Assembly (NCBI GenBank): GCA_024404215.1
Contig: JAKSQI010000011.1
Span: forward strand, 1-17,772
Direction: 5' to 3'
Source: Oscillospiraceae bacterium
GTDB taxonomy: Bacteria; Bacillota; Clostridia; Oscillospirales; Oscillospiraceae
DNA length: 17,772 nucleotides
Shown here: positions 7,255 to 13,837 of the stretch, one piece after another
Layout: each line of letters starts with the position of its first letter
How positions within the stretch are numbered: position 1 is the first letter of the stretch
Notes under the pieces: model-generated
Databases searched by the model: none
What the model was told of the DNA's origin: nothing
What the model saw: only the letters and a program-made list of their open reading frames with translations
Made by a program: the position numbers and the translations under genes

Positions 7255-7283
7255 ATTATAGTACAGATTAATCAGTTGAACAA
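7255..7283 (-). promoter_or_regulatory. Promoter of the first MATE gene
   Basis: On the minus strand, -10 TATAAT (7255-7260) and -35 TTGTTC (7278-7283) are 17 bases apart. The -35 hexamer lies inside the palindrome at 7275-7292. Confidence 0.7.
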
Positions 7284-7292
7284 TTGCTCAAC
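7275..7292. promoter_or_regulatory. MarR-like operator palindrome
   Basis: The 18-base sequence GTTGAACAATTGCTCAAC is a palindrome with a single mismatched pair. Its TTGA..CAATTG..TCAA pattern resembles operators of MarR/SlyA-type repressors, which often control MATE and other exporters. It covers the -35 box of the MATE promoter, so binding would block transcription. The regulator's identity is an inference. Confidence 0.6.
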
Positions 7293-7348
7293 AATACAAA
7301 CATTTAGCTTCCTTTCTATCAGCCTTTAAGCAAATGTAACAGCCTTGG

Positions 7349-7378
7349 TTGAAAGGGGCAGGTGGTGAGGGCTATAAT
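7349..7378 (+). promoter_or_regulatory. Promoter of the unrecognised gene and rmuC
   Basis: -35 TTGAAA (7349-7354) and -10 TATAAT (7373-7378) are 18 bases apart. Transcription should begin near 7385, which excludes the upstream start codon at 7362 and supports the ATG at 7401. Confidence 0.75.
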
Positions 7379-7400
7379 ACAGAAAAGGGGGAGAGAAGAC

Positions 7401-7928
7401 ATGACGATGGAAGAAGCAAAGAATTTTTTCAAACAATATGGTGGTTTTCCTTTTCATATGAGCCGGGAGGAGCCATCCCGTTATCAGGCCTACAGAAGCC
7501 TGCATATTTCAGAGGAGCAGGAAGATATCTGGAGGGAAAACCTGATTGAGGCGGCCTTTCAGCTCCTGGAGGGGGATCCGTTGCGCTGGTATGGCGACCT
7601 CTGTCGGCAGGTGAAAGTATCCGTTCAGCGCAGGAAGGAGTTTTCCCTTCTGCTCTATCAGGAAACGGAGAAGCTGACGTGTCTTTCCCAGCCGGAGCGG
7701 GCGGGGCTTTTGCGCTATCTGGCCGGATCTGCCCGGGACTATTCCGATGGGGCCCTTCATGTCATGCATGGAGGAGGTGTTCCCCTAACGGACCTGCAGA
7801 CATTGGTTGACACAATGGCGGACTTTCAGCCGGAGGAATGGGATAATTACACCCGGCAGGAGCGTGAAAGCGGCTTGAAGACCTGTGAGAATGCTTTGGC
7901 CCGGCTGCGAGATGGAACTGTCCTATAA
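7401..7928 (+). CDS. Protein of unknown family, upstream of rmuC
   Basis: I do not recognise this 175-residue protein. It has no signal peptide or membrane segment, and its composition (many Glu, Arg, Gln, Leu) suggests a mainly helical cytoplasmic protein. It starts MTMEEAKNFFKQYGG, has an aromatic and charged middle (DPLRWYGDLCRQVKVSVQRR), a Gly-rich turn (VMHGGGVPLTDLQT) and a helical end. The start at 7401 follows GGGGGAG at about 8 bases and lies downstream of the predicted transcription start. It is the first gene after a good promoter and is followed 53 bases later by rmuC with no terminator between, so the two are probably cotranscribed. Any functional link to RmuC is only suggested by this order. 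Codon use looks like its neighbours. Confidence 0.75.
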   Translation: MTMEEAKNFFKQYGGFPFHMSREEPSRYQAYRSLHISEEQEDIWRENLIEAAFQLLEGDPLRWYGDLCRQVKVSVQRRKEFSLLLYQETEKLTCLSQPERAGLLRYLAGSARDYSDGALHVMHGGGVPLTDLQTLVDTMADFQPEEWDNYTRQERESGLKTCENALARLRDGTVL

Positions 7929-7981
7929 AAAGCCACAACGGGATGTATACTGAAAGAGGTATGGAAAAGGAGGTATCTTCT

Positions 7982-9370
7982 GTGGAATACGTGATAGTAG
8001 GGCTGTTGGCAGTGATTTTGCTGTTGCTGCTTCTTTTGCTGCTGCGTCGGCCGGAACGGAACGGAGAGGGGCTGCAGGCCTTGAACAGTCTGGGGCGGGC
8101 TTTGAGTGATAATCAAAGGCTGGCGGCGGAGAACCAGGCCAATCAGCTGGCCGGTTTGGAAAACAAAACCTCGGTTCTGCTGCAGGGGCAGACGGAACTG
8201 GTCCGTGAATTGAAGCAGGGGCTGACCGGGCAGATTGACCGCATGGATAAGGAACTGACAGAAGACCAAAAGCAATTGAATGACGCGGTAAACGAAAAAA
8301 TCGGCCAGCTTCAGCAGGGGTTAACGGAACAGATGAATCAGTTCCGGGAAACCATGGCCGACCAAAATATGGCGCTGCAGCGGGGAGTGAATGCTCTGCT
8401 GGAACAAATGCGGCAGACTATGTCCGACAGTTTGCAGTTGATGCGGGAGGAGAATGGCAAGAAGCTGGAAGAAATCCGCGGAACCGTGGATGAAAAGCTG
8501 CAGACAACCCTGGAGAAGCGGATATCCGAATCCTTTCAAACCGTCAGCCAACAGCTGGAGAGGGTGTACAAAGGCCTTGGTGAGATGCAGAATCTTGCCT
8601 CGGATGTCGGTGGTCTGAAAAAGGTTCTGGCCGGTGTCAAAACCCGCGGTATATTGGGAGAGGTTCAGCTGGGGGCTATTTTAGAAGAAATACTGGCGCC
8701 TGAGCAGTACGAAACCAATGTAGCTACGGTGCCCGGCAGTGCTGAACGGGTAGAATTTGCTGTTCGCCTGCCCGGAGAGGAGGAACGGCCGGTCTATCTG
8801 CCCATTGATTCCAAGTTCCCCGGGGACTGCTATGCACATCTGTTGGATGCCCGTGAGGAAGGGGACAGGGAAGCCGTGACCAAGGCAGAACGAGCCCTGG
8901 AGACTGTTTTGAAAAACGAGGCCCGTGATATTCGGGATAAATATGTGTCCGTCCCTTATACGACGAACTTTGGCATTTTGTTTCTGCCCTTTGAAGGTCT
9001 GTATGCCGAGGTTGTTAACCGGGGGCTCATGGAGGAACTGCAACGGGAGTATCGCATTAATGTGGCCGGGCCAAGTACCATGGCGGCCCTTCTGAACAGC
9101 CTGCAGATGGGCTTCCGCACCTTGGCTATTCAAAAGCGAAGCAGCGAGGTGTGGGAGATCCTTGGGGCGGTAAAAACGGAGTTTGATAAATTCGGGGACG
9201 TGCTGCTGAACATGCAGCGGCATTTGAACCAAACCAGTGATGATTTGGAAAAGCTGATGACGACCCGCACGAAGGCCATTTCACGAAGGCTGAAGGGAAT
9301 ACAGCAGCTGGAGGATAGCCGGGCGAAGGAGCTTTTGTCCTTGACGGACGGCCCCGCAGACGAGGAATAA
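7982..9370 (+). CDS. rmuC: RmuC-family protein
   Basis: RmuC proteins are membrane-anchored, nuclease-fold proteins linked in E. coli to limiting recombination at inverted repeats. I start at GTG 7982, 7 bases after AAAGGAGGT (7966-7974), giving 462 residues. The ATGs at 7943 and 7961 lie in or before that site. Residues 3-21 form a single hydrophobic anchor. Residues about 30-190 are a long Gln/Glu/Leu-rich coiled coil. The conserved RmuC domain follows: KTRGILGEVQLGAILEEIL, the core motif PIDSKFPGDCYAHL, then ARDIRDKYVSVP and FGILFLPFEGLYAEV. The end is a short helical, charged tail. It seems complete and is followed by a strong terminator. It is probably cotranscribed with the unrecognised gene before it. 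Confidence 0.92.
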   Translation: MEYVIVGLLAVILLLLLLLLLRRPERNGEGLQALNSLGRALSDNQRLAAENQANQLAGLENKTSVLLQGQTELVRELKQGLTGQIDRMDKELTEDQKQLNDAVNEKIGQLQQGLTEQMNQFRETMADQNMALQRGVNALLEQMRQTMSDSLQLMREENGKKLEEIRGTVDEKLQTTLEKRISESFQTVSQQLERVYKGLGEMQNLASDVGGLKKVLAGVKTRGILGEVQLGAILEEILAPEQYETNVATVPGSAERVEFAVRLPGEEERPVYLPIDSKFPGDCYAHLLDAREEGDREAVTKAERALETVLKNEARDIRDKYVSVPYTTNFGILFLPFEGLYAEVVNRGLMEELQREYRINVAGPSTMAALLNSLQMGFRTLAIQKRSSEVWEILGAVKTEFDKFGDVLLNMQRHLNQTSDDLEKLMTTRTKAISRRLKGIQQLEDSRAKELLSLTDGPADEE

Positions 9371-9406
9371 TAAAAAGCGCTTCTGTGAAAACAGAAGCGC
9401 TTTTTA
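9371..9406. terminator. Bidirectional terminator after rmuC
   Basis: A perfect 16-bp stem (arms 9371-9386 and 9391-9406) has a GAAA tetraloop. Five A lie at its left and five T at its right, so it can terminate rmuC and also stop transcripts arriving from the minus-strand flavodoxin gene. Confidence 0.92.
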
Positions 9407-9439
9407 TTTAGAGAGAGAAAAGAGAGAGAGAAATAAGAA

Positions 9440-9462
9440 ATGAAAAATCAATTAGATTGATT
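9440..9462 (-). terminator. Possible AT-rich terminator of the flavodoxin gene
   Basis: AATCAAT (9446-9452) and ATTGATT (9456-9462) form a 7-bp, A/T-rich stem with a 3-base loop. On the minus strand it runs into TTTTCATTTC. It lies about 64 bases after the flavodoxin stop. The stem is weak. Confidence 0.35.
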
Positions 9463-9525
9463 GTATGGTATCCTACAGATGTGTCAAAAATGAGGACAGG
9501 GTTTGAACAAACTGTAAATAAGTTC

Positions 9526-10008
9526 TTAATCCAGCTTCAGACTCTTGACCCAGTCAGCAACCTTGGCTGCGGAAGCCCGGTTCATGCGAACATAAGGGGT
9601 CAGCTTGGCACCGGGGGCGTACTTTTTGAAATCGCCATCGGCTTCGGCGGCGTTGCCACCGCCGGAGGTGCAGAAGGGGATAACCTGCTTGCCGGTGAGG
9701 TCATAGCTTTTCAGGAAGGTGCGGATGATGGTTGGGGCAGTTTCGCACCAAACCGGGGAGCCAACAAGAATGACATCATAGCTCATGACATCGACGTCCA
9801 TGGGCAGCATCTCCTGGAAAAAGCCAGGGGTATGCATCTCTACGACACTGCGGCAGCGGAAGTTAGGCCAGTAAAGGTCATCGGCAGAATAGGGAACGGT
9901 GGGGCGGATTTCGCTGATATCTGCGCCGGCAGCTGCGGCAACATTTTTTGCCAGGTCAGCGGTCTTTCCGCGCTCAGCGGAGAAATATACAACCAATTTT
10001 TTACTCAT
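9526..10008 (-). CDS. Flavodoxin-family protein
   Basis: This 160-residue cytoplasmic protein is predicted to bind FMN and carry electrons or act as a small flavin reductase; its partner is unknown. It shows the flavodoxin pattern: KLVVYFSAERGKTADLAKNVA (residues 4-24), where a short phosphate-binding loop follows the first strand, then YDVILVGSPVWCETAPTIIRTFL and a strand followed by CTSGGG. The phosphate loop (SAERGKT) differs from the classic TGNT form but is acceptable for the short Flavodoxin_4-like family. ATG 10008 is preceded by GGAGGT at 6 bases; the longer frame to 10044 would include leader sequence and is rejected. It lies downstream of the M29 aminopeptidase, with its own promoter. 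Confidence 0.88.
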   Translation of the reverse strand: MSKKLVVYFSAERGKTADLAKNVAAAAGADISEIRPTVPYSADDLYWPNFRCRSVVEMHTPGFFQEMLPMDVDVMSYDVILVGSPVWCETAPTIIRTFLKSYDLTGKQVIPFCTSGGGNAAEADGDFKKYAPGAKLTPYVRMNRASAAKVADWVKSLKLD

Positions 10009-10053
10009 TTGAGTACCTCCAAAGTGTAGGGGTGCAAGCCCCATTTTTTATTC

Positions 10054-10082
10054 AGTATAACACAGAAAAGAGAAAATGTCAT
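10054..10082 (-). promoter_or_regulatory. Promoter of the flavodoxin gene
   Basis: On the minus strand, -35 ATGACA (10077-10082, one mismatch to TTGACA) and -10 TATACT (10054-10059) are 17 bases apart. The -35 box overlaps the stop codon of the aminopeptidase gene. The leader contains a small GGGG/CCCC hairpin (10029-10042). Confidence 0.75.
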
Positions 10083-11332
10083 CTGTCAGCAAGGGAGGAA
10101 GCCCAGGTTCCATTCTCAAAAATCGGCAGGCAGCTGCCGTCCGGGCGGATGCCGATAACCGACAAATCATCGGCACCAATCATGAAATCAACATGGATGA
10201 CAGAATCATTTAATCCCAGCTTTTGGGCTTCAGCCATGGTCATATCCTGCCCTCCGGGTAGAACTTCTTTGAAGCCCATGCCCAGGGCTACATGGCAGCA
10301 GGCGTTTTCATCAAAGAGGGTGTTATAGAAGAGAAAGCCGCATTGATTGACAGGGCTCTCTTTGGGAACCAGTGCGACCTCGCCCAGCATACAGGAGCTT
10401 TCATCCATGTGCAGCATCTGCTCCAGCAGCTCCTGCCCCTGCTCAGCGCTACAGGCAACTGCCCGGCCTCTTTCAAAGGTAATGGAGAACTTGTCAATCA
10501 GCTGACTGTTCCAGCTTAAGGGCTTAACGGCTACCAGCTTGCCTTCGCAGCGACCGGCGTAAGGGGAGGTAAATACTTCTTCCGTAGGCATGTTGGGAAC
10601 AAAAAACACCCCGTTTTCTCCGTTGGCTTCTCTGGCTCCTTCCCAGGAGGCACCGGGAATCAGCTCTACTGTGAAGTTGGTTCCGTTGCTGCTGCGATAA
10701 GCCAGGGAAGAAAAGCCCTGCTGATTCAGCCAGGCAGCCCGGGCAGAGATGCTGTCGGTATGAGCTTTCCAGAGGGCGACCGGGTCGTTGCTTTCCGTAA
10801 TCCGTACCGTTTTCAGAACGGCATCCCATAACCTTTCCATGGCTTCCTCCTCAGACAGATCCGGGAAGCATTTCATGGCCCACTTGGGTGAGGGGAGAGC
10901 AGCAATTACCCATTGATGCTTTCCTTCAATGGCGTTGCGATAGGGTTTAACGATGGCGCTGCGGGCCCGCATGACATTGCTGAGCTTTTTGGGGTCAATG
11001 CCGGCCAGAGCGTCTGGGTCATCGGACTCAATATAGATGCGGACCGGTAGGTCGTCTACCATTTGCTGCAGCTTGGCCTTTTCCCAGTCGCTGGTTTCGC
11101 TCAACACAGCCTCTTCTGCGTAGGTATAGTCCAGTCGGCTTTTGGTATCACAGCTCCATTCCATGGAGACGCGTTTGGCTCCGGCCTTATAGCAGGCCTC
11201 TGCCACCAGACAGGCAAATTCGTGCTCATTTACGGCGGCATAAAGGCGAACGGTTTGCCCGGACTGAACATTGGCGCCTACTTCCACAATCAAACGGGCA
11301 TATTTTTCTAAAAGAGCTTTGCTTGGTTTCAT
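10079..11332 (-). CDS. M29-family aminopeptidase (AmpS/PepS-like)
   Basis: It is a cytoplasmic metal-dependent aminopeptidase that trims N-terminal residues from peptides. The 417-residue length is normal for family M29. The metal ligands of the family have visible counterparts: Glu in MPTEEVFTSP (251 or 252), E318 in MLGEVALV, H347 in ENACCHVALGMGF, and H380 and D382 in VIHVDFMIG. At the place of the conserved active-site Tyr there is F354. I believe this is shared by some clostridial members but cannot check it. The N-terminal domain (about 1-110) has the usual KYARLIVEVGANVQSGQTV opening. ATG 11332 follows GGGAGGAG at 6 bases. There is no clear terminator before the flavodoxin gene, so some readthrough is likely. 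Confidence 0.93.
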   Translation of the reverse strand: MKPSKALLEKYARLIVEVGANVQSGQTVRLYAAVNEHEFACLVAEACYKAGAKRVSMEWSCDTKSRLDYTYAEEAVLSETSDWEKAKLQQMVDDLPVRIYIESDDPDALAGIDPKKLSNVMRARSAIVKPYRNAIEGKHQWVIAALPSPKWAMKCFPDLSEEEAMERLWDAVLKTVRITESNDPVALWKAHTDSISARAAWLNQQGFSSLAYRSSNGTNFTVELIPGASWEGAREANGENGVFFVPNMPTEEVFTSPYAGRCEGKLVAVKPLSWNSQLIDKFSITFERGRAVACSAEQGQELLEQMLHMDESSCMLGEVALVPKESPVNQCGFLFYNTLFDENACCHVALGMGFKEVLPGGQDMTMAEAQKLGLNDSVIHVDFMIGADDLSVIGIRPDGSCLPIFENGTWASSLADR

Positions 11333-11366
11333 TATGGGCTCCTCCCTTGTCTTTTCTTTTTTATGC

Positions 11367-11396
11367 AGTATACCACGACCTGAGGACAGATGTCAG
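11367..11396 (-). promoter_or_regulatory. Promoter of the aminopeptidase gene
   Basis: On the minus strand, -35 CTGACA (11391-11396) and extended -10 TGGTATACT (box at 11367-11372) are 18 bases apart. It points away from the MATE promoter next to it. Confidence 0.65.
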
Positions 11397-11410
11397 CCGT
11401 GGAAGGACGG

Positions 11411-11426
11411 GATTTTCGGAAAAATC
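11411..11426. promoter_or_regulatory. Small inverted repeat between divergent promoters
   Basis: GATTTT and AAAATC form a perfect 6-base dyad with a 4-base centre, between the aminopeptidase and second MATE promoters. It could be an operator for either gene, or chance. Confidence 0.25.
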
Positions 11427-11427
11427 G

Positions 11428-11456
11428 GACCATTTTTGGTCAGAATATGGTATAGT
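11428..11456 (+). promoter_or_regulatory. Promoter of the second MATE gene
   Basis: An extended -10, TGGTATAGT (box at 11451-11456), lies 29 bases before the start codon. No good -35 box is seen 17 bases upstream (GACCAT), which is tolerable for an extended -10 promoter. Confidence 0.5.
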
Positions 11457-11484
11457 AAACATTACACAATGAAAGGGGAGCACT

Positions 11485-12858
11485 ATGAATAAGAAATCCT
11501 TTTCTCTTAATGTTGATTTACTGAAGGGGCCAATCTTCAAGTCCTTGATTCTGTTTTCTATCCCCTTGCTGATTTCCTTTGTTTTTCAACAGCTTTATAA
11601 TACAGTGGACACCATGATTGTAGGCTATGCCCTGGGGGATACCAGTCTGGCTGCTATTGGTTCCTGTGGTGCTATTTTTGAGCTGCTGGTTGGCTTTGGT
11701 CAGGGCTTAGGCAATGGTATGTCCATGGTTGTTGCCCGCAGCTTCGGCTCCGGGGATACCGAGCGGCTGAAACGGGCAGTTGCCGGAACGGTGGGCATTG
11801 GTCTGGCCATTACGGCGGCGGTTACCCTGGCGGCTGAATTCTGTCTGCGTCCTCTTTTGCTGGTGCTGGATACTCCGCCGGAGATACTGGAGGAGGCCTT
11901 TCACTACATCATTACCATCGGGCGTTTCAGTTTGGTCCTTTTTGCTTATAATCTTTGCTCCGGTCTGCTTCGGGCCATTGGTAACAGCGTGATGCCTTTG
12001 GTTTTTCTGATACTGTCCTCTGTGCTGAATGTCTTGCTGGATTTGTGGTTTATTACCGGGCTGAGAATGGGTGTTCAGGGGGCTGCCGTTGCCACGGTTT
12101 TGGCTCAGGGAGTGTCCGTTGTGCTCTGCCTGCTATACATAGCCTTCCGTTGCCCCCTTTTGGTTCCGGAGCGCCGACATCTGAAGCTGGACGGACCTTT
12201 GTATCGGGAGCTGGCGGGACAAGGCCTGAGCATGGGCTTTATGAGCTGCATCGTATCGGCTGGTTCGGTTATTCTGCAATTGGGTATCAATGGGCTTGGT
12301 ACTTCCATTATTGCGGCCCATACAGCGGCTCGCAAGCTCTTTGGTTTCACAGCCATGCCGGTTCAGTGCATGGCCATGGCTGTCAGTACCTTTGTCAGCC
12401 AGAACCGCGGGGCCGGGCAAGGGGCGCGCATCCGCAAGGCCATGCGCTGTAACAACTGGTATGCCCTGCTTTCCACCATGGTAATCTGTGCTGTCTGCAT
12501 CCCCCTGGCTGGGAAGATGGTTGCCTTGATTTCCGGGTCCTCGGACCCGGTAGTTCTTCAAAACGGGGCTCGTTACATTCAGCTTAACAGCCTCTTCTAC
12601 GTTGTGCTTGGTATCTTAGTGGGAACCCGCATGTCCCTGCAGGGACTGGGGGCTAAGCTGCTGCCCTTGATTTCCAGCGGGATTGAGCTGGTGGGTAAGG
12701 TCCTGTTTGTTCTTGTGTTTATTCCACGTTTTGCATACATGGCAGTAATCCTCTGTGAGCCGGTTATCTGGTGCCTGATGGCCTTGGAACTGGTTGTAAC
12801 CTTTTATCGGAATCCCTTTATTCGCAGCTATCGGGGCGTTCCGGCCAAAGAGGGGTAG
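11485..12858 (+). CDS. MATE family efflux transporter (second copy)
   Basis: This 457-residue inner-membrane exporter has about twelve helices and should use an ion gradient to expel organic cations, drugs or metabolites. The N-terminal segment LFSIPLLISFVFQQLYNTVD followed by TMIVGYALGD is a standard MATE first repeat. The AVSTFVSQNRGAGQGARIRKAM motif in the second half matches the same place in the other copy. The ATG at 11485 follows GAAAGGGGAG at 4 bases. It diverges from the aminopeptidase gene. The stop is 8 bases before the GIY-YIG gene, so the two are coupled. It clearly differs in sequence from the first MATE protein here, so this is not a recent duplication. Confidence 0.92.
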   Translation: MNKKSFSLNVDLLKGPIFKSLILFSIPLLISFVFQQLYNTVDTMIVGYALGDTSLAAIGSCGAIFELLVGFGQGLGNGMSMVVARSFGSGDTERLKRAVAGTVGIGLAITAAVTLAAEFCLRPLLLVLDTPPEILEEAFHYIITIGRFSLVLFAYNLCSGLLRAIGNSVMPLVFLILSSVLNVLLDLWFITGLRMGVQGAAVATVLAQGVSVVLCLLYIAFRCPLLVPERRHLKLDGPLYRELAGQGLSMGFMSCIVSAGSVILQLGINGLGTSIIAAHTAARKLFGFTAMPVQCMAMAVSTFVSQNRGAGQGARIRKAMRCNNWYALLSTMVICAVCIPLAGKMVALISGSSDPVVLQNGARYIQLNSLFYVVLGILVGTRMSLQGLGAKLLPLISSGIELVGKVLFVLVFIPRFAYMAVILCEPVIWCLMALELVVTFYRNPFIRSYRGVPAKEG

Positions 12859-12866
12859 GGAGATTT

Positions 12867-13169
12867 ATGTACTATGTCTATATTCTGGCCTGTGAGGGCG
12901 GAAGCTTTTACAGCGGCATTACTACGGATGTTCGAAGGCGCTTCCGCCAGCACAAGGGAGAAAGGAAGGGAGGCGCCCGCTACACGAAAAGCCATCCCCC
13001 TTTGGGAATTGCAGCTCTTTGGTCTGCGCCGGACCGGGCATCGGCCTCCCGACTGGAATACTACCTGCACCACACCGCTCGGGAAGAAAAGCAGAAGCTG
13101 TTTGGCAGGCCCATTGTGCTGGAAAAAACGGGAGAAGCCTTTGAACCGGAGGAAGTCCCGGATATCTAG
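12867..13169 (+). CDS. GIY-YIG nuclease-fold protein (YhbQ/YazA-like)
   Basis: This 100-residue protein belongs to the small stand-alone GIY-YIG group (UPF0213). It begins MYYVYILAC, followed by FYSGITTDVRRRFRQH. Here YVY and YSG take the places of GIY and YIG, as is usual in this group. The arginine-rich helix and the glutamate in SRLEYYLH fit the nuclease active site. The biological role is not settled; DNA cleavage has been reported for relatives. The ATG at 12867 follows GGTAGGGAG at a short distance and is 8 bases after the MATE stop, so it is probably the second gene of that operon. A longer upstream reading frame would overlap the MATE gene and is unlikely. Confidence 0.88.
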   Translation: MYYVYILACEGGSFYSGITTDVRRRFRQHKGERKGGARYTKSHPPLGIAALWSAPDRASASRLEYYLHHTAREEKQKLFGRPIVLEKTGEAFEPEEVPDI

Positions 13170-13174
13170 TAAAG

Positions 13175-13212
13175 AAAAATCCGTTCGGATTCATGAATCC
13201 GGACGGATTTTT
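13175..13212. terminator. Bidirectional terminator between convergent operons
   Basis: A long hairpin with AAAAATCCG at its left and CGGATTTTT at its right has the palindrome GGATTCATGAATCC (13187-13200) at its tip and one G-T pair in the stem. T-runs on both strands serve the GIY-YIG gene and the minus-strand ANTAR gene. Confidence 0.9.
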
Positions 13213-13215
13213 TTA

Positions 13216-13800
13216 TCAGCGATAGGTGGAGAGAATGCTTTCGGCAACCTCCCGACGGGTAATCCCCCGATTCATGGCCTGACGTTCAATGTAGTGGTGA
13301 GCGTCTTCCTCAGTCATCTTTAGATTCTCTATCAGCAGCCACTTGGCCCGGTTGATTAAACGGATTTCCTCCATTTTTTCTTCCAGACTTAGGGCTTTCT
13401 TCTCTTGAGTGCGTAGACGCTCCCTGGCGGCAGCCATCCAATTTAGGGCTGTGTTGAGGATGGGGACACTGACAGGCCGGGCGAGAGTGAAAACCCCGTG
13501 CTCAAGAACCTTGAAATTGGCGTCCTCAAAGCTATCAGCATCGGTAATCAACAGACAGACGCAGCTTTTGTCGGAAACAACATCCGTTGCCAGCCGGGTT
13601 CCATTGTCATCCGGCAGAGGGGCGTTGATGACCACAAAGTCAAATCTGGTATCTGTCAGCGCACGTCTGGCAGAGGCAGCGTTGGGCAGAACCCGAACAG
13701 GGTGATACAGGCCTTCCGGAAGCAAGCGGCGGAAGCCGGAAGCAAAGCGTTCGGAAGCCGATACCAAAAGAATGCTGTATTCTCGTCCGTCAAACATCAT
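13216..13800 (-). CDS. ANTAR-domain antiterminator with degenerate receiver (NitR-like)
   Basis: ANTAR proteins bind paired stem-loops in mRNA leaders and prevent termination; clostridial members near glnA/gltB control nitrogen assimilation. The 194 residues are a receiver-like domain (about 8-125), a helical linker and an ANTAR domain (about 138-190: EIRLINRAKWLLIENLKM, then TEEDAHHYIERQAM and EVAESIL). The receiver lacks key residues: the acidic pair after strand 1 reads SAS (14-16), the phosphate-accepting Asp is N59 (VVINAPLPDDNG), and the conserved Lys is R108 (ARPVSV). Only T86 remains. Phosphorylation is thus unlikely, and a ligand or protein partner probably controls it. The gene follows glnA by 37 bases with AAGGTGG before the ATG, and is the last of the cluster. 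Confidence 0.9.
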   Translation of the reverse strand: MMFDGREYSILLVSASERFASGFRRLLPEGLYHPVRVLPNAASARRALTDTRFDFVVINAPLPDDNGTRLATDVVSDKSCVCLLITDADSFEDANFKVLEHGVFTLARPVSVPILNTALNWMAAARERLRTQEKKALSLEEKMEEIRLINRAKWLLIENLKMTEEDAHHYIERQAMNRGITRREVAESILSTYR

Positions 13801-13837
13801 GGGGTCATCACCACCTTTCCAAGAGAAAATCTAAGGT

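Noticed and set aside
7943..7981. Longer RmuC start codons at 7943 and 7961
   Set aside because: The strong AAAGGAGGT site at 7966-7974 is placed for the GTG at 7982, and the membrane anchor follows that start directly.
9411..9432. GA-rich simple repeat after rmuC
   Set aside because: A short low-complexity stretch in a convergent gap; nothing indicates a function.
9501..9512. GTTTGAACAAAC dyad similar to the MarR-like operator at 7275-7292
   Set aside because: It lies in the gap between convergent genes, near the 3' end of the flavodoxin gene and far from any promoter. The shared TTGAACAA core is short and may be chance.
5846..12858. Two MATE genes as a recent tandem or composite duplication
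   Set aside because: The proteins differ throughout, are on opposite strands several kilobases apart, and no flanking repeats are seen.
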